A stretch of DNA of 5,838 nucleotides, taken from contig CAMXXM010000097.1 of NCBI GenBank assembly GCA_947253195.1, positions 1 to 5,838 of the forward strand, given 5' to 3'. The stretch comes from an uncultured Porphyromonas sp. (GTDB lineage Bacteria > Bacteroidota > Bacteroidia > Bacteroidales > Porphyromonadaceae). The translations under genes were made by a program, and so were the position numbers. Shown here piece by piece: positions 1-5,838 of this stretch (position 1 is the first letter of the stretch; each line of letters opens with the position of its first letter). The notes under the pieces were generated by a model that did no database searches, was not told where the DNA came from, and saw only the letters and a program-made list of their open reading frames with translations.

Positions 1-71
1 CCACGTTCAAGGGCGACAAGCGTGCCGCCGAGAACCTTGCCGAGCTCCGCAAGCTTGTCGAGAGCCTCTGA
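1..71 (+). CDS. C-terminal end of an unidentified protein (cut by window edge)
   Basis: An open frame enters from the left edge (first full codon at 3) and stops with TGA at 69-71. The visible tail is 22 residues, TFKGDKRAAENLAELRKLVE followed by SL: charged, Lys/Glu/Leu-rich and probably an amphipathic terminal helix. Nearly every codon ends in G or C (aag, ggc, gac, gcc, gag, ctc), as in the genes downstream, which supports real coding in this frame rather than the other open frame. The family cannot be recognised from so short a tail. The gene lies on the same strand as sppA but is separated from it by 428 bases containing a terminator, so it is probably not in the same transcription unit. 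Confidence 0.6.
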   Translation, partial: TFKGDKRAAENLAELRKLVESL

Positions 72-97
72 CAGCCCCCCACCAATTGCATCGTATG

Positions 98-224
98 GGT
101 CAAAACGGTGGGTGAAATAGAAATAAAACAGATACTTTGGTTCGTTGACCTGAAACGTGACCGTCTCTCTGCAGGTGTGTAACCGGTGAGGGATATGGTC
201 AATGGAGTCAAAGTGGTTTACACA
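98..224 (+). ncRNA. Possible structured RNA or long 3' UTR ahead of a terminator
   Basis: No gene is seen between 72 and 228, but the + strand can fold into two successive stems before the terminator. Stem 1 pairs 98-103 plus 106-107 with 143-150 (GGTCAA, two-base bulge, CG against CGTTGACC). Stem 2 pairs TGTGTAACC at 176-184 with GGTTTACACA at 215-224, with one bulged base. A weak promoter-like TACTTTGG at 133-140 is one mismatch from TAnnTTTG but has no clear TTTG partner upstream. The segment could be a small RNA, a cis-acting leader, or simply the 3' UTR of the gene ending at 71. It does not match tRNA, tmRNA, the SRP RNA core or any riboswitch I can recognise. The stems are seen; the RNA is inferred. 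Confidence 0.3.
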
Positions 225-228
225 GATG

Positions 229-259
229 GAGGAGGGGTACTATGCCCCTCCTCTTTTTT
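229..259 (+). terminator. Rho-independent terminator
   Basis: GAGGAGGGG at 229-237 pairs perfectly with CCCCTCCTC at 245-253 (9 bp, seven of them G-C). The loop is the 7 bases 238-244, and six T residues follow at 254-259. There is no T-run on the other side, so it acts for + strand transcripts only. It lies 157 bases after the partial gene's stop and upstream of the sppA promoter, so it ends the preceding transcript or a small RNA. An ATG at 242 sits in the loop, which argues that the long upstream extension of the sppA frame is not translated. Confidence 0.88.
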
Positions 260-299
260 GGATGTAAACCGGGCGATGTCCCTATGCCCAAACATTACC

Positions 300-323
300 G
301 TCCACGAGTCGTTTCTTGTGGAC
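300..323 (+). other. Strong isolated hairpin upstream of sppA promoter
   Basis: GTCCACGAG at 300-308 can pair with CTTGTGGAC at 315-323 (9 bp including one G-U) around the 6-base loop TCGTTT. No T-tract follows on either strand, so it is not a standard intrinsic terminator. It lies between the terminator and the predicted promoter and is therefore outside the expected sppA mRNA. Possible roles are a DNA-level regulatory site or part of a second short transcript. Apart from this hairpin, I see nothing I can name between 260 and 405. Confidence 0.4.
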
Positions 324-405
324 TTGTGCATTCCCTCCTTGCGCCCATGACTAACGACACCGAGGCTCCTGTATTTTATACGGAATTGAGGGATTGTCTG
401 TTACA

Positions 406-437
406 TTTCTATCATTTCATAAAGATTGGTAAGTTTG
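406..437 (+). promoter_or_regulatory. Bacteroidota-type primary sigma promoter for sppA
   Basis: TAAGTTTG at 430-437 matches the Bacteroidota -7 consensus TAnnTTTG exactly. Twenty bases upstream, TTTC at 406-409 is one mismatch from the -33 TTTG element. Transcription would start near 442-447, giving a leader of roughly 55 bases before the sppA ATG at 500. The local sequence is AT-richer than the flanking genes. This is the only full TAnnTTTG match I found in the intergenic DNA of the window, so it probably drives sppA-lpxK-dut. Confidence 0.6.
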
Positions 438-499
438 TGGGTGAGGGTGGAGGGAGTACCATCCGGGATATAAATCAAAGACAACATACAACTTCGGTA

Positions 500-2356
500 A
501 TGAAAGATTTTCTCAAAATGGTGGGCGCATCCTGTCTGGGATTTGTGCTGGCCAATGTGGTAGTCATCATCCTCTCGATGCTGATCCTCGGGGCGATGAT
601 CGGTGGGATCACCGACCTGGTCAAGAGCAATAAGGCCAAGACGGAGACAACCCTCTCCTCCGGCAGCGTCCTGCTCCTCGACCCTGAGGGCGAGATAGCC
701 GACACATCCACGGACGACGCCTTCAGTTCGATCCGTGCTTTTGGCGGCGATAGTGACCAAAAGAGCTACACTCTCCCGGAGATCGTCCGCGCCATCGAGG
801 AGGCACGGATGAGCCCCAAGGTGGACGCCATCGTGCTTAGGTTAGACAAGTGCTTCATGAGCTTCGACACCGCACAGGCGATCCGTGACGCGCTGCTGCG
901 CTTCAAGGAGGGAGGCAAGCCCATCTATGCGTACGGGAAAGTCTTTACCCTCGGCAATTACTACATCTCCTCCGTGGCAGATAAGATCTACGCCGGCCCG
1001 GAGGGGGTGATGGCGCTGTCGGGACTTAGCTCACAGATCCCCTTCTACACCGGTCTCCTGCAGAAGCTTGGAGTAAAGTTTCAGATCTTCAAGGTCGGTA
1101 CCTTCAAGAGTGCCGTCGAGCCCTACATGCTCGACCATATGAGTGAGGCCAATAGGCTCCAGACGCAGACTTTCCTGGACGGTCTCTGGCAGGGGACGGT
1201 GAGCGAGATGGCCGAGGCACGCGGGATCGATGAGGCGGTCTTCCACCGCTATGCCGACGAGGGTCTCTTCATGAGTCGCATCGATACCGCCTTGGTGTAC
1301 GGACTGGTCGACTCGCTCGTCTACGAGACCGACATCGAGCAGGTGCTCGCCTCCAAGATTTACAACGATGAGGATGCAGACGAGCTGGACGAGGTGCGGG
1401 CTAATCTTGTGCTCAATGCGCGCAAGCCGGTCAAGTCGATCAATAAGATCGCCATCGTCTATGCCGAGGGCAATATCGTGGATGGTCGTCCGTCCAACGA
1501 CAACCCCTTCGCGACGCAGTCCAAGCTGATCGACCAGTGCATCGCTGACAAGCTCCACGAGATCGCCGATGACGATGACATCGATGCGGTCGTCCTGCGC
1601 GTCAATTCCGGTGGTGGCTCCGCCGCACAGTCGGAGCTGATCTGCCGCGAGGTGATCGGGCTCAAGGAGCAGAAGCCTATCGTCGTCTCCATGGGTGGCA
1701 TGGCCGCCTCCGGCGGGTACTACATCTCGTCCAATGCGAGCGAGATCATCGCCGGCCCCTACACGCTGACCGGCTCGATCGGCATTTTCGGGATGTTCCC
1801 CACCTTCAAGGGCACGGCCGATAAGCTGGCACTCACCTTTGACACCGTGAAGACGAATAAGATGTCAGACTTCGGCGACGCCATGCGCGAGATGCGTCCC
1901 GAGGAGCAGGCGCTGATGCAGAAGTATGTGGAGGAGGGGTACGACCAATTCCTCACCCGCGTCTCTGAGGGGCGCGGGATGACTAAAGAGCAGGTCGACT
2001 CGATCGGTCAGGGCCGCGTATGGCTCGGACAGGATGCCCTGCGGCTCGGCCTCGTCGATAAGCTCGGCACGCTCGAGACGGCTATCCAGGAGGCCGCCCG
2101 CCTCGCCGACCTCGATGACTACAAGGTGGTCGACATGGTGGAGAAGGAGGACTTTTGGGAGTCTCTCTTCGGCACCAGCTTAGAGACCCGCCTGCGGATG
2201 ATGACCGCCAGCCGGGAGGATCGACTGATGGAGTACGCTGCCCGTATGCTGGACAGCCAGATGGGTGTCCGCGCTCAGGTGCCCTACGAGCTGCAGGAGG
2301 GACTCTGGATCAGCAAGCCCCGGGAGAGCAGCCTGCTGCCGTCACTGCTGCGGTAA
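500..2356 (+). CDS. sppA: Signal peptide peptidase SppA, 67K (fused two-domain) type
   Basis: A membrane-anchored serine protease that degrades cleaved signal peptides in the envelope. The 618-residue product has a short basic N-terminus, a hydrophobic anchor at about 11-37, and two ClpP-like (S49) domains, as in the long E. coli form. Catalytic residues by family analogy are Lys203 in VGTFKSAVEP (base, N-terminal domain) and Ser404 in MAASGGYY (nucleophile, C-terminal domain). TGSIGIFG (424-431) is also typical. The oxyanion-loop segment reads NSGGGS (369-374) where NSPGGS is usual. An acidic linker at about 289-299 separates the domains. ATG 500 is preferred because the product then begins at the anchor and the start follows an A-rich leader (471-491). 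The frame is open back to 242, but that would add 86 atypical residues encoded across the terminator and promoter. Probably first gene of an operon with lpxK and dut. Confidence 0.93.
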   Translation: MKDFLKMVGASCLGFVLANVVVIILSMLILGAMIGGITDLVKSNKAKTETTLSSGSVLLLDPEGEIADTSTDDAFSSIRAFGGDSDQKSYTLPEIVRAIEEARMSPKVDAIVLRLDKCFMSFDTAQAIRDALLRFKEGGKPIYAYGKVFTLGNYYISSVADKIYAGPEGVMALSGLSSQIPFYTGLLQKLGVKFQIFKVGTFKSAVEPYMLDHMSEANRLQTQTFLDGLWQGTVSEMAEARGIDEAVFHRYADEGLFMSRIDTALVYGLVDSLVYETDIEQVLASKIYNDEDADELDEVRANLVLNARKPVKSINKIAIVYAEGNIVDGRPSNDNPFATQSKLIDQCIADKLHEIADDDDIDAVVLRVNSGGGSAAQSELICREVIGLKEQKPIVVSMGGMAASGGYYISSNASEIIAGPYTLTGSIGIFGMFPTFKGTADKLALTFDTVKTNKMSDFGDAMREMRPEEQALMQKYVEEGYDQFLTRVSEGRGMTKEQVDSIGQGRVWLGQDALRLGLVDKLGTLETAIQEAARLADLDDYKVVDMVEKEDFWESLFGTSLETRLRMMTASREDRLMEYAARMLDSQMGVRAQVPYELQEGLWISKPRESSLLPSLLR

Positions 2357-2371
2357 GGATAAGGAGAAGCA

Positions 2372-3457
2372 TTGCTCATCGTGAGGATCGGAAGTCGCAA
2401 TATCCTACTCAAGGTCCCCGCCCTACTCTATGGGTGGGGTGTGGGAGTACGCAACTTCCTCTACGATGAGGGTATGCTCAAGGGGTACAAGTCCTCTATC
2501 CCCGTTGTCTGCATAGGCAACGTCGCTGTAGGGGGGACCGGCAAGACGCCGCACGTCGAGCGGGTGATCCGGATGCTCCGCGACGAGTATCGGATCGCCG
2601 TGCTGACGCGGGGGTATGGTCGCTCCGGCAAGGGACCTGTGGTGGTCTCCGTAGACGATGATGCCTCCATGGTGGGGGATGAGCCGCTCCAGATCAAGCG
2701 GAAGTTCCCCGAGGTCATCGTCTACGTCGATGGGGATCGGAGGCGAGCCCTGCAGAGCCTCGAGCAGATGCCGGAGGAGCTGCGTCCCGAGGTGGTGGTG
2801 ATGGACGACGGATTTCAGCACCGGGCGGTGATCCCCGCCTACAGCATCGTCCTCACAGCATACGACAACCCCTTCACGCGCGACAGCTTCATGCCCTACG
2901 GCACGCTCCGCGATGCCCCCTCCTCCACAGACAGGGCGGAGTCGATCATTGTCACCCACACTCCGGACGACTGCAAGCCGATCGACCTAAGGATGATGAT
3001 GGGCGAGCTTCCGCTCAAGGATTACCAGGATGTCTACTTCAGCCGGCCCGTGTATGGCACGGTGACCCCTCTCTTTGACACCGATCAGCCCGCACCTATC
3101 CCGACCCGGGAGTCACGCATCTCCGCTGTCGCCGGCATCGCTGACCCGGAGCACTTCTTCGACAAGGTGCGGGAGCTCTACCCGGAGACGGAGGAGCTTA
3201 TCGTCTACGACGATCACCACAGCTACGACGAGGATGATCTGGAGGAGCTCAGGGAGCTGCTCCGGGAGCCGGACTGCTTCCTCATCACCACGGAGAAGGA
3301 TGGGATGCGGCTCCTGAGCCACGCAGACCACCTTACGCCCGAGGAGCGCAGCCGGATCCTCTACCTCCCGATCGAGGTGAGCCTCTCACCCAGGCAGGAG
3401 CGGCGCTTCCGGGAGCGACTGCACCGGGCGATCAAGAATAATGGCCTCCACCTCTGA
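2372..3457 (+). CDS. lpxK: Tetraacyldisaccharide 4'-kinase (lipid A biosynthesis)
   Basis: Inner-membrane kinase that phosphorylates the 4' position of the lipid A disaccharide precursor in the Raetz pathway, using ATP. The 361-residue product shows the family in order: a membrane-associating N-terminal helix (about 12-30), P-loop GGTGKTP (54-60), TRGYGRSGKG (79-88), GDEP (102-105), MDDGFQHR (144-151) carrying catalytic Asp residues, PYGTLRD (175-181; Glu is usual at the last position), GIADPEHFF (255-263), DDHHSYDEDD (280-289) and TTEKDGMRL (306-314). The start is uncertain. TTG 2372 lies 5 bases after AAGGAG (2361-2366), a good Shine-Dalgarno fit; GTG 2381 in the same frame would remove three residues and is equally compatible with homologue lengths. 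It begins 15 bases after sppA, so co-transcription is likely. Its presence implies a lipopolysaccharide-bearing Gram-negative. Confidence 0.95.
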   Translation: MLIVRIGSRNILLKVPALLYGWGVGVRNFLYDEGMLKGYKSSIPVVCIGNVAVGGTGKTPHVERVIRMLRDEYRIAVLTRGYGRSGKGPVVVSVDDDASMVGDEPLQIKRKFPEVIVYVDGDRRRALQSLEQMPEELRPEVVVMDDGFQHRAVIPAYSIVLTAYDNPFTRDSFMPYGTLRDAPSSTDRAESIIVTHTPDDCKPIDLRMMMGELPLKDYQDVYFSRPVYGTVTPLFDTDQPAPIPTRESRISAVAGIADPEHFFDKVRELYPETEELIVYDDHHSYDEDDLEELRELLREPDCFLITTEKDGMRLLSHADHLTPEERSRILYLPIEVSLSPRQERRFRERLHRAIKNNGLHL

Positions 3458-3481
3458 CCCCACTCACACCTTTTTTTACCC

Positions 3482-3922
3482 ATGTCTACGACCATTCGGA
3501 TAGTGAATAAGAGCGGACACCCGCTCCCCACCCACGCCACCGCCGGCTCTGCGGGGCTTGACCTCCGAGCCGCTCTCGAGGAGCCGGTGACGCTGGAGCC
3601 ACTCGATCGGGCGCTGATCCCGACCGGTCTCTACTTCGCCATCCCGGTGGGGTACGAGGTGCAGATACGCCCCCGCAGCGGACTCGCAATGAAGCACGGC
3701 ATCACGGTGCTCAATACCCCCGGCACCATCGACAGCGACTACCGCGGAGAGATCCGTGTGGCGCTAATCAACCTCTCCCGTGAGCCCTTTACGATCGAGC
3801 CGGGAGAGCGGATCTGCCAGATGATCCTCGCGCGCTACGAGCAGGTGGAGTGGATCGAGACCGAGCAGCTCGACGACACTGACAGAGGCGAGGGCGGCTT
3901 CGGTCACACCGGTCGTAACTGA
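3482..3922 (+). CDS. dut: dUTP diphosphatase (trimeric dUTPase)
   Basis: Cytosolic enzyme hydrolysing dUTP to dUMP and pyrophosphate; it keeps uracil out of DNA and feeds thymidylate synthesis. The 146-residue product has the usual length and all five motifs of the homotrimeric family: [10 protein letters not shown] (21-30), RPRSGLA (63-69), [10 protein letters not shown] (81-90, catalytic Asp84 in IDSDY), [11 protein letters not shown] (107-117) and the mobile C-terminal [10 protein letters not shown] (135-144), in which His replaces the commoner Ser. All key residues are present, so it should be active. It starts with ATG 24 bases after lpxK. The bases just upstream are a run of seven T (3471-3477) and ACCC, with neither a Shine-Dalgarno nor the A-rich leader expected in this phylum, so translation may depend on read-through from lpxK. 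There is no hairpin before the T-run, so it is not a terminator. Confidence 0.97.
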   Translation: MSTTIRIVNKSGHPLPTHATAGSAGLDLRAALEEPVTLEPLDRALIPTGLYFAIPVGYEVQIRPRSGLAMKHGITVLNTPGTIDSDYRGEIRVALINLSREPFTIEPGERICQMILARYEQVEWIETEQLDDTDRGEGGFGHTGRN

Positions 3923-3939
3923 CAGCGTAGGAGATAGTC

Positions 3940-4000
3940 GGGCGGTCTGGTACCCTTTTTGCATACCAAAGGATGCCGACCGCCCCTCTTGTGTGCGGTC
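3940..4000 (+). promoter_or_regulatory. Nested hairpin with competing pairing partner between dut and grpE
   Basis: GGGCGGTC (3940-3947) pairs perfectly with GACCGCCC (3978-3985). Immediately inside, TGGTA (3948-3952) pairs with TACCA (3964-3968) around an 11-base loop, leaving the 9 bases 3969-3977 bulged on the 3' side. The strand GACCGC (3978-3983) can instead pair with GCGGTC (3995-4000), so the two folds exclude each other. Only a weak U-rich stretch (CTCTTGTGT) follows the main stem, so strong termination is doubtful. An attenuator, a processing site or a partial terminator between the sppA-lpxK-dut and grpE-dnaJ segments are all possible. The 3923-4030 gap shows no full TAnnTTTG promoter and no CIRCE element. 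Confidence 0.5.
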
Positions 4001-4030
4001 ACGTAAGAGACAATAGTATTTTTTCGAGAT

Positions 4031-4603
4031 ATGAAGGAGAATAAGAAGCATAAGAATGACCCCCACCGGAAGGATCCGGAGGAGCAGGTAGAGCAGCAGG
4101 AGACCATCCCGACAGACGATGAGACCTCCACCCCGGAGACCAGGGGCGAGGAGGAGTCGAGGGTGGACGATCTGCTCGACAAGTACGCCGAGCAGCAGGA
4201 CAGCTACCTGCGACTGAGGGCGGAATTTGACAACTACAAGAAGCGCACCCTCCGGGAGAAGTCCGACCTCATGAAGTATGGCGCCGAGCGGACCGTGGTG
4301 ACGATGCTCGACGTGCTGGATGATTTTGACCGCGCCATCGAGAGCATGGACCAAGCGACGGACGTCGATGCGGTGAAGGAGGGCGTGCTGCTGGTAAGGG
4401 ACAAGTTTATCAGCGCCCTCCGCTCCGAGGGCGTGCACGAGATGGAGGTACAGGGCGTCGACTTTGACCCCGAGCTGCACGAGGCTGTCGCCATGAGCGA
4501 TGGCACGGAGGAGCAGAAGGGGAAGATCATCGACTGCGTCCTCAAGGGCTATGTGCTCAATGACAAGGTGATCCGCCATCCTAAAGTGGTGGTCGGCAAG
4601 TAA
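4031..4603 (+). CDS. grpE: Nucleotide exchange factor GrpE (Hsp70 cochaperone)
   Basis: Dimeric cytosolic cochaperone that drives ADP release from DnaK, resetting the Hsp70 folding cycle. The 190-residue product has a highly charged, low-complexity N-terminus (1-45), a long helical coiled-coil segment (about 46-85, including [15 protein letters not shown] at 59-73), the four-helix-bundle region (about 86-135), and the C-terminal beta domain that contacts DnaK. That domain has FDPELHEAV (145-153) and the family signature ending in [18 protein letters not shown] (173-190). Length and motifs are normal. The ATG follows ATTTTTTCGAGAT; the upstream sequence has no Shine-Dalgarno. dnaJ follows after 5 bases, so the two are surely co-transcribed. 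dnaK is not in the window. Heat-shock control cannot be read from the sequence: no CIRCE or clear alternative-sigma promoter is visible. Confidence 0.97.
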   Translation: MKENKKHKNDPHRKDPEEQVEQQETIPTDDETSTPETRGEEESRVDDLLDKYAEQQDSYLRLRAEFDNYKKRTLREKSDLMKYGAERTVVTMLDVLDDFDRAIESMDQATDVDAVKEGVLLVRDKFISALRSEGVHEMEVQGVDFDPELHEAVAMSDGTEEQKGKIIDCVLKGYVLNDKVIRHPKVVVGK

Positions 4604-4608
4604 GAGAT

Positions 4609-5772
4609 ATGGCGACGAAGAGAGATTACTACGAGATACTGGGGCTCACCAAGGAGGCCTCAGCCGACGAAATCAAGAAGGCGTACCGCAAGACTGCCCT
4701 CAAGTACCATCCTGACCGCAATCCGGGCGACAAGAGTGCCGAGGAGAAGTTTAAGGAGGCCGCTGAGGCGTATAGTGTCCTGAGTGACCCGGAGAAGCGT
4801 CAGCGGTATGACCAGTTTGGCCACGCCGGGGTCGATGGTGCTGCCGGGGCGGGCGGCTTTAGTGGCGGAGGTATGTCTATGGAGGACATCTTCAGCCAGT
4901 TTGGCGATCTCTTCGGAGGCTTCGGTGGTTTTGCCGGCTTTGGTGGCTTCGGCGGAGGCGGTGGCAGCTACAGCCGTCAGATGCGCGGGTCTGATCTGCG
5001 CATAAGGGTCCACCTGACCCTCGACGAGGTGCTCAAGGGGACGACGAAAAAGCTTAAGATCAAGAAGCAGGTCCCCTGCGAGCACTGCCACGGCTCCGGT
5101 GCCGAGAGCCCGAGTGACGTCGTCACCTGCTCCACCTGCCACGGATCGGGTACCGTGATCCGCACTCAGGAGTCCTTCTTCGGTCAGATGCAGACCCAGA
5201 GCGTCTGCCCCACCTGCCACGGCACCGGCAAGGAGATCCGGAAGAAGTGCTCCCACTGCGCCGGCCAGGGGGTAAAGTCAGGCGAGGAGGTAGAGGAGAT
5301 CCGTGTCCCCGCCGGTGTCGAGGACGGCATGCAGATGCGCGTCCGCGGTGGTGGCAATGCGGGCCCTAATGACGGCGTGAGCGGTGACCTGATCGTCGAG
5401 TTTGCCGTCCGCTCAGATGAGCGCTTTGTGCGCCACGGCAGCGACCTGCTCTACAGCCTCCTCCTGCCGATCGACGAGGCGATCCTCGGTGGCAAGGTGA
5501 TCGTGCCGACCCTCGAGGGGGATGTCAAGGTGACGATCAAGCCGGGGACCCAGCCCGGTGAGATCCTGCGACTGCGCAATAAGGGACTACCCTCCGTCGA
5601 TGATCCTCGGAGGGGGGACGAGCTGATCTCGATCCAGGTCCACATCCCCTCACGGCTCAGCGGCGACGACCGCAAGCTGGTGGAGCAGATGGCGACACGG
5701 TCGGCCTTTCACCCCACGGAGGCGGATCGCAAGGCACACGCCTCCAAGCAGCGCAGCCGTATGGAGCTGTAA
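4609..5772 (+). CDS. dnaJ: Chaperone protein DnaJ (type I Hsp40)
   Basis: Hsp40 cochaperone that binds unfolded clients and stimulates the DnaK ATPase. The 387-residue product has the full type I layout. The N-terminal J domain (about 5-70) carries the HPD motif at 34-36. The Gly/Phe-rich linker (about 76-119) contains repeated GGF units. The zinc-binding domain has four CxxCxGxG repeats at 157-164, 174-181, 200-207 and 214-221 (CSHCAGQG). The C-terminal substrate-binding and dimerisation region includes the [16 protein letters not shown] segment (303-318) and a charged tail. All zinc ligands and the HPD triad are intact, so a functional cochaperone is expected. The ATG lies 5 bases after the grpE stop and is preceded by the same GAGAT found before the grpE ATG. 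No intrinsic terminator is seen within the 66 bases after its stop. Confidence 0.98.
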   Translation: MATKRDYYEILGLTKEASADEIKKAYRKTALKYHPDRNPGDKSAEEKFKEAAEAYSVLSDPEKRQRYDQFGHAGVDGAAGAGGFSGGGMSMEDIFSQFGDLFGGFGGFAGFGGFGGGGGSYSRQMRGSDLRIRVHLTLDEVLKGTTKKLKIKKQVPCEHCHGSGAESPSDVVTCSTCHGSGTVIRTQESFFGQMQTQSVCPTCHGTGKEIRKKCSHCAGQGVKSGEEVEEIRVPAGVEDGMQMRVRGGGNAGPNDGVSGDLIVEFAVRSDERFVRHGSDLLYSLLLPIDEAILGGKVIVPTLEGDVKVTIKPGTQPGEILRLRNKGLPSVDDPRRGDELISIQVHIPSRLSGDDRKLVEQMATRSAFHPTEADRKAHASKQRSRMEL

Positions 5773-5812
5773 GGAAGCCCCTTTGCCAAGTGTCAGATAA
5801 TCAGCACCCGGA

Positions 5813-5837
5813 CTAATATCGGTATTAGATTAATCTA
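5813..5837. repeat. Overlapping AT-rich palindromes after dnaJ
   Basis: CTAATA (5813-5818) and TATTAG (5823-5828) form a perfect 6-bp inverted repeat around TCGG. It overlaps TAGATTAATCTA (5826-5837), a perfect 12-base palindrome. The stretch is sharply AT-richer than dnaJ. There is no T-run, so a terminator is unlikely; an operator or promoter region of the next gene beyond the window is possible. The function is unknown and the window ends one base later. Confidence 0.45.
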
Positions 5838-5838
5838 T

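Noticed and set aside
137..150. GGTTCGTTGACC considered as a tRNA T-arm or TPP-riboswitch fragment
   Set aside because: No acceptor, anticodon or D-arm can be placed around it, and the remaining conserved riboswitch segments are missing.
1031..1558. 175-residue minus-strand open frame inside sppA
   Set aside because: Antisense shadow; sppA is intact on the other strand and the translation shows no family features.
2155..2469. 104-residue + strand frame overlapping the sppA end and lpxK start
   Set aside because: Out of frame with both genes, low-complexity Arg/Pro/Gly composition, and no start context.
2423..2959. 178-residue minus-strand open frame inside lpxK
   Set aside because: Antisense shadow with His/Pro/Gly-rich composition; lpxK motifs are intact on the + strand.
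3471..3477. T-run between lpxK and dut considered as a terminator
   Set aside because: No inverted repeat precedes it, so it cannot form an intrinsic terminator on the + strand.
3764..4579. 271-residue minus-strand open frame across dut, the intergenic gap and grpE
   Set aside because: It lies antisense to two clear genes, and its Leu/Val/His-rich composition is typical of the complement of GC-rich coding DNA. No domain is recognisable.
4900..4980. Tandem GGT/TTC-rich repeats in dnaJ considered as a separate repeat element
   Set aside because: They encode the normal Gly/Phe-rich linker of DnaJ and stay in frame.
4660..5256. 198-residue minus-strand open frame inside dnaJ
   Set aside because: Antisense shadow of a fully conserved dnaJ; Ala/Leu/Thr-rich with no recognisable motif.

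Overview
The window looks like chromosomal housekeeping DNA from a GC-rich member of the Bacteroidota, most likely a Porphyromonas-like organism. The evidence is a fused, 67K-type SppA with a Bacteroidota-style N-terminus, an LpxK of the Bacteroidota type, a perfect TAnnTTTG promoter element ahead of sppA, mostly A-rich or otherwise non-Shine-Dalgarno start contexts, and strong G/C preference at third codon positions. The genus is a guess from protein style; the phylum is firmer.

All genes lie on the + strand. The last 22 codons of an unidentified gene end at 71. A 428-base gap (72-499) follows. It holds two imperfect stems (98-150 and 176-224), a textbook intrinsic terminator (229-259), a separate strong hairpin (300-323) and a good Bacteroidota promoter (406-437). 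Then come sppA (500-2356), lpxK (2372-3457) and dut (3482-3922), spaced 15 and 24 bases apart and probably one transcript. A 108-base gap (3923-4030) holds a nested hairpin with competing pairing partners. It is followed by the chaperone pair grpE (4031-4603) and dnaJ (4609-5772), only 5 bases apart. The final 66 bases are AT-rich and end in two overlapping palindromes.

The genes fall into two functional groups: envelope maintenance plus nucleotide-pool hygiene (membrane-bound signal-peptide peptidase, lipid A 4'-kinase, dUTPase), and the cytosolic Hsp70 cochaperones GrpE and DnaJ, without dnaK in the window. No distinct promoter for grpE-dnaJ was found, so these genes may be partly read from the sppA promoter through the hairpin region.

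I found no mobile element, CRISPR array, tRNA or rRNA, and no convincing new multi-gene system. The points most worth checking are non-coding: the structured, terminated segment upstream of sppA, the competing hairpins between dut and grpE, and the sppA start. The longest sppA reading frame runs back through the terminator and would be an annotation error.
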